Shown here in pieces: positions 41,689 through 51,444 of a stretch of DNA of 64,000 nucleotides. The stretch spans positions 12,051,573-12,115,572 of the forward strand of contig CM066915.1 of NCBI GenBank assembly GCA_033964015.1. Direction: 5' to 3'. Position numbers and translations under genes: made by a program. Position 1 is the first letter of the stretch. Every line of letters begins with the position of its first letter. The notes under the pieces are model-generated. The model had not been told where the DNA came from and ran no database searches. It saw only the letters and a program-made list of their open reading frames with translations. Origin of the DNA: Scolanthus callimorphus (lineage: Eukaryota > Cnidaria > Anthozoa > Actiniaria > Edwardsiidae).

Positions 41689-42010
41689 AAGCACACATGG
41701 GACCATTTCATTCCACTCTGTTGAACTTAGTGCTGCGCGGCCACAGGCTTGCCTGAACATCTACATATATTCACTTCATTACCGCGACCATAGCATCTAA
41801 TGTACCCCGACCTGCTCCCAGTCTGACCTGATAGCTCAGCTGGTAGAGCATCGGATGTACAGTTCAGGAGGTCGTGGGTTCGAATCCCTCTCGGGGTCAG
41901 AGATTTGTTCTCTTCCTCCGCTTACTAGGGCTAACGCTCATAAGCACACATGGGACCATTTCATTAGAACGTTAGCTTTCACACAAGGTTAATTCCTTAT
42001 CTCCATTCAC
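41689..42010. mobile_element. Composite insertion with tRNA-like core in the DIRS remnant
   Basis: A 24-bp phrase beginning AAGCACACATGGGACC occurs at 41689 and 41942. Between and after it are the two halves of the 100-bp element seen in Gypsy, but in reversed order (41713-41765 then 41966-42003), with a tRNA-like unit in the middle. Removing the block brings TTTCAC next to CTGAGCCTTAGTGGGTTCC, giving plausible DIRS coding continuity. Confidence 0.55.
41825..41899 (+). repeat. tRNA-derived (SINE-like) sequence
   Basis: Intact Pol III box A (TAGCTCAGCTGG, 41832) and box B (GGTTCGAATCC, 41877) with D stem GCTC/GAGC and acceptor GACCT/GGGTC. The anticodon arm pairs poorly and the T stem has a mismatch, so a working tRNA is unlikely. 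The following TTACTAGGGCTAACGCTC resembles the Penelope-like 3' end phrase. Best read as the head of a SINE. Confidence 0.65.
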
Positions 42011-42786
42011 CTGAGCCTTAGTGGGTTCCAAGATCAGAAAATCATATTGCTGACTACTTGAGCCGTATATCAGATTCTGACGACTGGGGTATAAATTATT
42101 TTTTAAGGTTTTTGATTCCAAGTGGGGTCCCCACACTGTGGATCGTTTTGCTGATGAATCTAACCCTGTGCTTCGTAGGTTTGATTCCAGATATTGGAAC
42201 CCCAAATGCGAAGCAATGGATACCTTCACTAGATCCTGGCATATCGAGAACAACCTCGTATTCTCAATCATATGAAAGCTTGCTGTGCTCGTGGCTCTCT
42301 TGTTGTCCTTCTTTGGCGTTCAGCTCCAGCTCTTCTAACAGCAGATGGTGTTCATTTGGCCTCCTTCGTCTATGATTGGGTTGACCTACCTCAAGCAAAG
42401 TCAACCTTCCATGTTGGCCGGCACAGCTCGAGACCCTTTGGCAGATGTAACCTGAATTTCAGACTCCTTGCTGTCAGGATTAGCTTCACTCAAGCTCGAT
42501 TTGTCAAGAGCGGTTTTTGTACATCAACCCTTTGGTTGACATTTGCTTTTGTGACATTTGTAAGAGCTACTAATTTTACCAAGTGAGTCGAAAATAAGGA
42601 TTTAGTTCCTGTAGCCAGGGGTTGGCTCATTTGGTTCATTTGGCCAGTGGGTCGGAATTCGAACCCTTTAAAGGAGGGTACAAATGCTGTGCCTCTGAGG
42701 ACTCATGGGGAGGTTTGAAAAGAAATTGTCTGCTCTAGTGAATGCTGACAAACGAAAATTGGTTTTCAAACCCTCTCCCTATTATG

Positions 42787-43058
42787 AAGTATGTTGAAGT
42801 ATGACTACCACTCGTGACTACCACTCGTGACTTCCACTGGTGGCTACCACTCATGACTATGCCACTTCTACTACCACTCATGACTACCACTCATGACTAC
42901 ACTCGTGACTACCACTCATGACTACCACTCGTGACTACCACTCATGACTACCACTCATGACTGCCACTGGTGGCTAACTACCACTCATGACTACCACTGG
43001 TGGCTAACTAACACTCATGACTACCACTGGTGGCTACCACTCATGACTATGCCACTTC
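42787..43058 (+). repeat. TGACTACCACTCA minisatellite
   Basis: About 18 copies of a 13-15 bp phrase TGACTACCACTC(A/G) with inserted CACTGGTGGCTA variants, forming higher-order groups. Confidence 0.9.
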
Positions 43059-43179
43059 CAGTGTGTTAAAATTGTACTATTTACCAAATTAATATGGAGT
43101 GGCTGCAGCTCTAGTGTAAGTGTATGAATAGCCTGAAATTTCCAGACAGATATTCCGCGGAAGTCCACTTAGAATATTA

Positions 43180-44571
43180 GCGGAACTTCCCCCGCCGAAG
43201 GCGCGGAGTGGAGCCCCATACGTATCATTCAACGTCGCATGAGAAAGTAACCCATCCAAGCCTAAACGATACGTTCAGCGGTTTACGAAAACATCGCGGG
43301 CTCTTATTTACGCATGTGCACTTGCGTTAGTGTCGACCCGTGTACACAGCCAATCACAGTCCGCCTTGGATCACCGAGCGCGCGCTTCGTCCTTCACATC
43401 TAGCAGAGGGCCGCGGCGTTCGGTTTGTACTCCAAACTGCAAAAACTTGTTGCATTTTGACGCCCACCCCTCGCCCCAAAGTATACATTGATAGTCGCAG
43501 AGACTTATCGCAATTCTTTAAAGAGGTGAACAGTAAGAGATGCAAGGAGACAAAAGGGACTGAACTAATAGCGAATTTGGAAAATATTTGCCAACTCTCT
43601 GTAGCCCGCGATGGAAGAATCTATTTTCATGGACTCAATCAATCATTTACAAGTGTAAAATTCCAAGGATTAGTTTCTCGAGATCACCCGATATTTTCGA
43701 GGCCGATAAACTTTTCGGGTGGTTTATCGGGCGCAATTTAGGAGTCTAGAAAAGTGTTTCTTGAAACTTCCAAAAAAAAAAAATAATTATCGGGAATCCG
43801 AAATCAAAATTCCAATTTCCAAGCTTTGCAAATACTTGCATAAATAAACTTGTCGATGTCAGGGGACAAATGGTATCGCCATGTTGATATTTCCCACCGA
43901 TAAATGCCAAGAAATCGGATAAATGATGTGCGAAAAAGCAAGCATTTTTCACCAAATTCTTGTAAGATGTTTGTCAAAAAAAATTGACAGAACCTCGTCA
44001 AATTTGAAAGGCAAGCTGTCAAGAGAATAAATTTGATTGATGAAGAAGCGAGATGCTTGCTCCTGATTGGTGCATTTTATCGAGATGGTGGTAAAAACAA
44101 CTCGGAAGAGTTACCGGGAAACCATTTTGCGACAAGGAAAGAAATTTTGGAAACAAAACAACACACCTTCGGAAATGGCTGTTTTACGAGAAGAAGCATG
44201 CACTTTCGGGGAAATTCAAATTTGCAGGTTTGCATAAATAAAGTCCCAAAGGATTGAGAAATCCAAGTTATTCATTTTTTTTTCCTATTCTGAGGATTTT
44301 CGGAAACCCGAAAAAATGATGCAATTTTTCGGGCCCGAAAATTTCGGGAGTTTCGAGAAACGCAAAATTCGTCATCCGCACGATTTTCGGGTAATTTCTC
44401 GGGCGTTTCGAGATTGGGTAACATAATTCCTAGGGTTATTAAAAACTCACTGGAATTTCAGGCTAGGTATCCCAAGCTGGGCTCCTCAAAAGGGATGCAT
44501 TTGTTATAGGAATAAACCATTCAGTAAGATTGATTGGAGTTCCGCTTTAAGCCATAGCCTAAATCTATATA
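43180..44571. mobile_element. 1,392-bp TA-flanked element, same family as 5060-5922
   Basis: Left end GCGGAACTTCCCCCGCCG (with GGAGCCCCATACG inside) after TA at 43178-43179; right end GGAGTTCCGCTTTAAGCC...TAAATCTATATAT before TA at 44572-44573. The interior has a 133-codon plus-strand frame (43340-43741) with no known domain and repeated CGGGTGGTTTATCGGGC/TTTCGGGCCCGAAAATTTCG phrases. Non-autonomous as far as I can see. Confidence 0.8.
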
Positions 44572-44739
44572 TTATGCATTAAAAAAATCACGGCAACGGA
44601 ATTTGCAAAACACATTCAGCAGGTCGTAAACACATCGTTCAATTCGCTCATTTTTACGCTTTTATAGCGGAACTCCATAATCCATGCTGATCCCATCTGC
44701 ACTCAATTGCCGAAGACAATACATCTTTGATTTCTGCTG

Positions 44740-44935
44740 GCGCAGAGAAGTTTCTATAGAAGATTCTGAATTATAAAGTAATTTAGATAGTACGCGCACT
44801 CTGATTGGCTTAGAGCCATGTTTGTATTTCCCTGTGCAAAACATGGTTGTGACGTCACACACTTGAGTGATTGGCGAGCCGGTAATTTCAAAGACTTAGT
44901 TTTACTTTTAGAAAAAAGTAACATGTTTTAGGCAA
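44740..44935. repeat. Repeat shared in inverse with 62680-62890
   Basis: TTTAGATAGTACGCGCACTC, TGATTGGCTTAGAGCCATG, TTGAGTGATTGGCGAGCCGG and AAAAGTAACATGTTTTA are mirrored at 62755-62885. Preceded at 44647 by TAGCGGAACTCCATAA, a possible TA-family left end. No gene. Confidence 0.7.
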
Positions 44936-45105
44936 AATCATTTATTGAGAAGTCAATATTACTTGGATAGACAAAGCATAGCATATTGAATTCACATAAA
45001 GCATGAGACTTGTAAAATAACATTGTTTTCGCTTCTTTACCTGAGCTGAGTTCGGCACACAGTTCGACAGTCACAAGTCAGTTCGGCAGTCTCGTTTTGT
45101 AAATC

Positions 45106-45405
45106 TTAACTAATTCTGCTTTTTGACAAGCCCAGAAGGTGCAAATAGGTGGATTCAATTCTTCTTCGCCTTTTGCCGTAAATAAAGCGTTCAAATTCGT
45201 TCTTCGCTGCTAAAGTATCAACATACAAATGCCATAGTTTCGCTGTTAAATATGCAAGTTCTTGCTGCCGAGAGATTTTGTTTCGGCTTCCTAGACGAAG
45301 AAACTCGGCCAACACACATATGTAAAGCAACGGCTTCTGTACTAAAGTCGTCTGTTTGCCTTCTGTCATAATTATTTTGTATTTTGAATGGAAGATAGGC
45401 TCCAT
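45106..45405 (-). CDS. Hypothetical 99-residue ORF
   Basis: Starts ATG at 45405 (MEPIFHSKYKIIMTEGKQTT) and reads through QKPLLYICVLAEFLRLGSRN to a basic KRRRR stretch near residue 80. No domain recognised. It lies inside repeat-rich sequence next to a GCCGCCATCTCAG motif, so it may belong to an unrecognised element. Coding status is uncertain. Confidence 0.25.
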   Translation of the reverse strand: MEPIFHSKYKIIMTEGKQTTLVQKPLLYICVLAEFLRLGSRNKISRQQELAYLTAKLWHLYVDTLAAKNEFERFIYGKRRRRIESTYLHLLGLSKSRIS

Positions 45406-45623
45406 AATTTAAGCCACGAATGCCATTTTAAAACCACTTCGCTTGCCGCCATCTCAGAAAACTTGCAGTCCGATCAGAGAGATCAGACATTGGAAAATCA
45501 TACGATAGAAGGAGTGCTCTGATTGGCTGTATGAAGAATTTAGAGTCTCATCCGCTTCAAAAACGTACTATCTTTATTCCACGTGCATTTTATTTTTGTA
45601 GATAATTATTTTATAAAACAAAT

Positions 45624-45786
45624 AAAACACAGTTCCCGTGACTGCACATGCTTATGCAAACCTCGATGTGGTTTGGAGAATTAACACTCGCCTGCGGCTC
45701 GTGTCTCCACTCATCTGCTCTCGAATTCTCCCAACCACATCTCGGTTTGCATAAGCCTGTGCAGTCACGAGAGCTGTGTTTTATTT
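45624..45786. repeat. Long imperfect palindrome
   Basis: AAAACACAGTTCCCGTGACT... is mirrored by ...GTCACGAGAGCTGTGTTTTAT; shared arm phrases are TTATGCAAACC and ATGTGGTTTGGAGAATT. Arms about 65 bp around GCCTGCGGCTCGTG. Confidence 0.75.
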
Positions 45787-47740
45787 TTTAAAGGAGCCAT
45801 GTTGTTCGGTGCTCATTGTCGCAAGGGGTCAGCATCTGTTTGCTAGAAACTATATCACTGCACCGAGCTTTCTGCATGATGCTCCCAAAGTAGCTTCGCT
45901 CATGATTTGGGTCTGAGGATTTTGGGCAACGCACCGTCAAAAAGTGATCCCCCCTCTATAGGTGCTATGGTTTACGTGACCCCCCTTAGAGCTGTCAAAA
46001 GTTTTCTTGATCCCCCCTCCCTCTTTTTTAGGGAAAGACGTTTTGGCTGTTCTCCAGTGTACAATGTGAACAACTCACAAGCTACGTCACTGCTGCTTCG
46101 TAGTAGAACGAATCATGATGAAAGGAACCCCCGACGTTTTGGATCGCATTCTTCTTCTGTGGCGCGCGAAGCGTTCGTTGCCCAGATTTTAACAAACGCA
46201 TTTCATCAAGCCTCAGAGAAAATGTGAGAAGGTCAAAATGGACACTACTTGGAAACCACTGGAACAAATTAGTTAGTTAGTGTATCAATAGTTATTTCTC
46301 CGTTTCATTAAAGAACATGATTTAATTTCCTGTGCGACACTAGTAGTACAAATTACGTGAGTTCGGTATCACGGAACATAAACAGTATTTTACGTCTGAG
46401 GAAGGGCTGGGTTCACTCCTACGCCTAAATTGCATTCTTTTGGTTACACCTTGCACGTTCCTGGTAAATCAGCCCATATAAATATCGGTAATATAGTCAG
46501 TTCATCAGTGTGTAAGAAAGGTTGCCTTGGATATTGTGGATAAAGACAAGGTTGCAAGACTAAAAGAAACTCTCAGCTAAGTGAAGGTATGTTACAACTC
46601 TCTCGATTATTATGTATGACTGTAGAGCATTAAGATAAATACTTTAGATAATTCTATCGGTAAAATAGTTGTTTTTCCCCATCGATCGGTATAATCATTT
46701 TAAGTAATTCTCCGATAGAATATCTGTTTAGAATTGTTGTTCAGTCCTTGTAAATGTAACTTCTTCCAATGTAACTTAAATCCGCATAATCACTTGATTT
46801 AGTTGTACTTGCATGTTCGGCTTTTACTAAAGATGCATGGCTTAAACCATTCTCACGGACTTAGTTCATCCTAAATAATTAATCTTTAATGCTAGAAATT
46901 ATCCTAAACAGTCCATTGTGCTTCTAAACAAAGGAAAGCTAACCTTTTAGTTTCATAATCTCCGTGTTAATTGTTCACTTGTCTCGCTAAATTATAGGGT
47001 CAATTCAGATCATTGAACTCGCCGTAAACTTCGTAAAAACTATTCAAATTCCGTGTAGTTTCTTTAATAAACTCACCTCGCATGTTGCTATTAAAGATGT
47101 TTAATGCGTTGTTCCATAATGTTCCCTAGTAATACATTTATCAATAAAATAATCCATTCTCGGTTCGTTTCCGTGTGATAAACATTTCAACTCAACTAGT
47201 TTTCACAGCACGAGCTCGGTAACCAAGCAACATCCCATAATTTGCATAATCTAACCAGAACACTTCCGGTTCTAAATATAAACTGATAAACTGTACTGTT
47301 TTTCAAAGGAAATATCCCAGTCTCATTTAAAACTGTTGTTTAAGTATTTTCTAGTAATTTCAAGCTTTTAATCTTTATTGCTTGAATTAAACGAAGGAAT
47401 CATTTCACTCTGTAATTTATAAATGCATAAAAACTCTAAAAGTTATATTATTTTCATATTTCTGTGTGGTACTTTCAAGCCGGCTATTTTCTAGTCTAAA
47501 TTGTACACTTTTCTCAATATGGATCTTATAAGGCTTACTTATTTTGTCACATATTTCTGTAGTCAATCCTCCATGTTTCATTATTAGTTTGCCTGACTTT
47601 TGAGTACTTTCCATGTAAGTCTGACAGCAAGAATATTATTATTTTGTAATCAGCCATCTTTCGTGTAATACAGTATAGCCCTGTTGTGTTATTGTAATGT
47701 ATATTAGTAACTGAGACATCTTGTATTTTCTATCTATTTT
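45787..47740. other. No gene identified; possible promoter and first exon near 46.47-46.59 kb
   Basis: CCCATATAAATATCGG at 46474 followed by TTCATCAGTGTG and, at 46582, AGTGAAGGTATGT with a consensus splice donor. No downstream acceptor or coding exon could be tied to it. The frame 45907-46227 (106 codons) has no known domain. The rest is AT-rich and unassigned. Confidence 0.3.
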
Positions 47741-47756
47741 CATAGATCTTAATTAG

Positions 47757-48160
47757 CAACCATAAGTTAGAAATTGAGACTGGGCGATATAGTAAGCCCT
47801 ACCGAATGCCTGAGGAGAGGTTATGTAAACCGTGTACTTTGAATGAAGTTGAAGACGAGTATCATTTTTTGCTGAGATGTCCACATTATTCAGCATTAAG
47901 GAGAAACTTGCCTGATGTTCTTGACACTAAAGAAGTAAAGCTAAAATCCAGTCTCGCTCTTTTCCGTTAAATTATAAAGCCAACCAATACATCTACCCAA
48001 AATGATATCGCGAAATATGTAGCTGATTGTATGAAATCCCGACTGTAAATTATTCCTTCATGTCTCTCTTCTATCATTTATTAGTATCACAAAACCCATG
48101 TACTTCTTGTATAAGGTGCTAATAAATAATGAATGAATGGATGAATGAATGAATGAATAG
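47757..48160 (+). pseudogene. 3' end of a LINE with (GAAT)n tail
   Basis: The plus-strand frame reads LEIETGRYSKPYRMPEERLC, KPCTLNEVEDEYHFLLRCPH, YSALRRNLPDVL, the Cys-Cys-His-Cys C-terminal finger found in several non-LTR RTs (about 47760-47930). It ends in TAATAAATAATGAATG repeats at 48120-48160. 5'-truncated. Confidence 0.7.
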
Positions 48161-48239
48161 TTTAACGTCTTCAGTCAGATATTGTAAATTGTAAACATAT
48201 ACACTAGAAGGTAGTTAACATCGGACATTGGCTGAGTTT

Positions 48240-48242
<3 letters not shown>

Positions 48243-48271
<29 letters not shown>
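48243..48271. repeat. (TA)n microsatellite
   Basis: About 14 TA units, directly beside the left end of the Penelope-like copy; TA runs may be the insertion target. Confidence 0.9.
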
Positions 48272-48275
<4 letters not shown>

Positions 48276-48337
48276 GAAGAGTAAATTGTTATAAAGAAAA
48301 CCACAACTTCTCACAGATCCATGGTAAAAAATATTTA

Positions 48338-48370
48338 TAAAACGTTTCGGTCTTCGACCTTCGTCAATTA
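48338..48370 (-). ncRNA. Hammerhead motif, core-mutated
   Basis: Minus strand: TAA-TTGACGA-AGGTC/GACC stem II with GAA loop-GAAAC-GTT-TTA. C3 of the CUGANGA core is U, expected to kill cutting. Otherwise the layout is complete. Confidence 0.6.
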
Positions 48371-48511
48371 AAAATCTTATGACTAAAAATTAACATTTAT
48401 ACTAAAATGAAAACAATGGTTTAAAAATACAGGGTGAAAAGGAGACTAATTATAAAGTTCAACTCCATTCAGAAAATGATTTTGACATGTCGCAAATGTT
48501 AGGAATTTACT

Positions 48512-49407
48512 CTAGCTAAAATGTACTCTGTTTTTGGATTTAAATTCTTTCCTTTTGTTTAGCCCGTAGGGTTGAAGAGTGTCAAGTTGCGTCATCCAAT
48601 ACGCTTCTCGAACGAGAAGCTTTTTTTCAATTTCACCGTTATCACGGATTTGCTCCATGGGCATAAAACGCATGTCATACAAAGAATAGAGTCCTAAAGT
48701 GATGACGTCACAAAAACAAAATTTTCGATTTAGCAATATTTGTCCCTAGAACACATGATTCGTTCTTTTATCGCATATTTTCTCCTTGTTGCGAAACTTC
48801 TGAAGCTATTTCCCTCTTCTAGATAGTTTTTGCGTAGATCGCAAGTTTTTATGCATTTGAAGCAGCCTGCAGCATGCTGTGGTGTTGTGGTGGTTTTTAA
48901 TGTTGAGGGTGCCAATAGCTCTTTTAAATTTTTAGTCCTTCTAAATGCTGGTATTATAGAATTGGTAGAAAGAATACGCGGTACCGCCTCTACTAAAAGT
49001 GAGAGATGCTTCCGTAGGACCTTAGAAACGTCGGGGTGCCTAGGATTATAGTCGAGTACCAAGGGCAAAACCTTGGATTTGTCCTTGGCCCTAGGTTTTA
49101 AGAGATTCTCCCTTCCAATTTAAAAAGCCTTAGAAAATTTGCCTTCTATAAGGCTTGCAGGATATCCCTGCCTAAGTAAATACCGCTCATATTCCTCACT
49201 GCGCTTGTCCAGCGATTCCTGGGACGAGCAATTGCTATTTAGTCTTAACGCAACTCCATAAGGAACTGCCTGCTTGCAGTGCCGGGGATGGGGGCTGTCG
49301 TAGGGTAAATAGAGATGGCTTGGACGGTCCCCCGGCCCACTAGTAGCCTTTTGATCGATTTCCCCCATTGCTAAATCTGCATCACTGCAGGCGTTTTTCG
49401 GTCCCAT
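48512..49407 (-). pseudogene. Penelope-like RT tail and GIY-YIG-region remains
   Basis: Three minus-strand frames: 49407-49120 (PYDSPHPRHCKQAVPYGVAL, LRQGYPASLIEGKFSKAF), 49068-48730 (LPLVLDYNPRHPDVSKVLRK, STNSIIPAFRRTKNLKELLA and a Cys pair GCFKCIKTC) and 48736-48512 (EKKLLVREAYWMTQLDTLQP, GLNKRKEFKSKNR). The order (RT connection, finger, nuclease C terminus) is that of Penelope-like elements, but the YIG part between 48730 and the last frame is damaged. A different lineage from the copy at 27.6 kb. Confidence 0.75.
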
Positions 49408-49470
49408 TGCCGTCCCGTGCTTTTGAACAAAATGAGTAAGTTGTTTGTTAATTTTTAGTCATAAGATTTT

Positions 49471-49503
49471 TAACTGACGAAGGTCGAAGACCGAAACGTT
49501 TTA
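49471..49503 (+). ncRNA. Hammerhead motif with intact core
   Basis: TAA-CTGACGA-AGGTC-GAA-GACC-GAAAC-GTT-TTA. Core residues all present, cleavage triplet GUU. Stem I is weak (three A-U pairs next to the core, then a mismatch). Opposite strand to the copy at 48338. Confidence 0.65.
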
Positions 49504-49633
49504 CAAATAATTGTTTACCATGGATCTGTGAGAAGTTGTGTTTTTTTTTAATATAACATTTTACTCTTCATATTCATAACAAGAAAACTGCTCTGTATCC
49601 ATTAATCGGATCCTTCTACAGGAGGTTCATCGT

Positions 49634-49995
49634 GTGGCTGTTCGCATTCATTTTTACACTGATATATCGGGCATCTCGTCCGACGAGTCTGTGTTCAACA
49701 AAGCAGCACCATCCTACCAAGAAGCGCTAGACAAGAGAGGGTACCTACACACGTTGAAATTTCAACCGCGAGAGAATAGGAACAAGAAAAGAAAAAGAAC
49801 AAGGGAACGGAACGTTACTTGGTTTAACCCCCCTTTTAACGCGCAGGTCAAAACCAACTTGGGGAAAGCCGTTCCTGCGGACCGTTGAGGAGTGCTTCCC
49901 TAAGGGCCACGCCCTAAGACCAATTTTTTAACCGTAATACCCTCAAACGTTCATATAGTTGCATGCCCAATGTTAAGAGCATAATTGATGCGCAT
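49634..49995 (+). pseudogene. Penelope-like element, pre-RT fragment
   Basis: Plus-strand reading SVFNKAAPSYQEALDKRGYL, HTLKFQPRENRNKKRKRTRE, NVTWFNPPFNAQVKTNLGKA, then after a frameshift at about 49865, EECFPKGHALRPIF. The basic KKRKR-x-R-x-(I/V)TWFNPPF...FPKGH block is characteristic of the segment before the RT in a cnidarian Penelope-like lineage. Its next part would match the RT fragment at 62.96-63.79 kb, so both may derive from one family. Confidence 0.75.
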
Positions 49996-50194
49996 ACAAG
50001 CGCCTGTTGAAAAAATCGGAACCCGAAGACTGATCTATATGTCCGGTATATATTATACAAAAATAGAAATAAGATGGACTAGTTTTTCATGTCGATCTAC
50101 AAATTTGTTTCGTAAGGGTGTAAGTGCTCCCCACAACTCAGGATCTTACAGAGTGATTTTTTACATGTCCGTCCGTGGTATTTGTAGTTGCAAT

Positions 50195-50233
<39 letters not shown>

Positions 50234-51444
50234 ATTTACAATGGCGAGTCGTTAGGCGAGCAATTGTAAAGCCCATACAGATTGGACGCGAATATTTTAT
50301 CTTACTTGTGAAATGAAACAATAAGTGGAATGCAACATGTGGAGATTCGGTACTTGGTATGCGCTTGGTCGCTGGTCACCGAACAGATCACTGGCTCGTA
50401 AAACGAGAAACCGCTGAAAGGTTTTTCGTTTGCGGGCGACGAAATGATGCGAACGCTGTCCGCTTTCGCGGGATTTTTCTCCTCGTACTTTATATCCAGC
50501 AGTAGGGAAACAGTGCACCTAATTCGGAGTGTGCGCCGCGTTGTCAGGTTTATGAAGATGTCAATCGCCAGAAGAGAGATAAACACACTATCTTTTTATT
50601 CAAGTTTTTAATTACAAACATTTAAATACAACGAGCCAAATTATTATGAAAGTTTGAAATTTCGTTATCGTGCAAATTATTATATGCAATTTAGCTTCCT
50701 GGAAAGCTAAAGCTGAAACCATCCATCGATCCATCGACCATCCAAAGACGCATCTACGGCAAGCAACTCATTAGAGGAGACTGGAGGACAGAAGACAGCT
50801 GTAAAGTAGAAAAAAATCTTTATAAATACTGTTTCATTGTTTTGTCTGCAGCGTAAAGATACAAACAAACAAACATAAGAATCTAAATTATTTTTGTGAT
50901 AAAATGTGGTCAGCTAAATTAGAGGAGGAAAAACTAGGATATTGAATACAAATTGTAAACAAAATGTGTAGCCAGATTTGCGGGTTTACCCCCGTGTAAG
51001 AACCATTCCCAGAGGACATCATTGTTGTGTTCAGTTATTTCATTGTCATTCGTTCTAGGAAACAAAAGAGGCTTTGTGACGCAACTCATGAACAATACAC
51101 AGTCCGTGTAGCCAGATTTGCAGAGATCATGGTCAAAAAAACTTAGACAGAAGCATAAGAAATTAGTAAAATCATCACTTTGATTCGCAAAAGGCAAATT
51201 TTGGCACAATTAATAGCGCTTAGAACCAATTCTAGAATATATGTGCTTTGTAATCATGGACAATTTAGACCGGTTCAAATACTGGTTTCTGAACAGCAAC
51301 TGAAATAATTGTTATAGAGTTGCTATAGTTCTACGTGCTTATACGAAGTAAATCTACAGTTTCACCGAATGACTGATTGACCCGATCGTAGTTTGTCAAG
51401 AGACTGCCAACATAGTTAAACTAAAAAATAATATTTACTGCGCC
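49996..51444. other. No gene; palindrome at 50203-50305
   Basis: AGATAAAATATGAGCG...CTGTATGGGC is mirrored by GCCCATACAG...GCGAATATTTTATCT (arms about 45 bp). A 94-codon minus-strand frame at 50302-50586 (MFISLLAIDIFINLTTRRTL) is unrecognised. A phrase GTGTAGCCAGATTTGC occurs at 50967 and 51105. Confidence 0.5.

Larger units (their letters stand above)
41085..42450 (+). pseudogene. DIRS-like retrotransposon: RT thumb and RNase H
   Basis: Plus-strand segments: FCNAKGIASVTGLLNSMFLA and RLMSRNMFAQI (RT thumb), LQFWQQNIDCLNGRPIWFRS then IAYSDASDTGYGG (RNase H first Asp), MRELVAVRKVLQAFAYQL, then, after a 320-bp insertion (about 41689-42010), ADYLSRISDSDDWGI and VDRFADESNPVLRRFDSRYW. The SDASDTGYGG...ADYLSR series is what I know from DIRS-like elements. 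The N-terminal half is at 26242-27257. Tyrosine recombinase not found. Several frameshifts. Confidence 0.65.
48272..49575 (-). mobile_element. Penelope-like element, truncated, with inverted ends
   Basis: The left end (48272-48400) is the reverse complement of 49435-49575 (ATATGAAGAGTAAA, CACAGATCCATGGTAAA, CGTTTCGGTCTTCGACCTTC). Coding sequence on the minus strand ends toward the left end. So, as at 27.6-29.9 kb, a minus-strand copy meets a shorter plus-strand 3' end, and both hammerhead-bearing ends face outward. Confidence 0.8.

Noticed and set aside
41825..41899. Functional tRNA gene
   Set aside because: Pol III boxes are intact but the anticodon arm does not pair properly and the acceptor stem ends in mismatches; SINE-like head is a better fit.
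43340..43741. 133-codon ORF as a host gene
   Set aside because: Lies entirely inside a TA-flanked non-autonomous element, no domain recognised, composition like surrounding repeat.
46495..46520. CTGATGA on the minus strand as a hammerhead
   Set aside because: No GAAA box follows and no stem II can be drawn.
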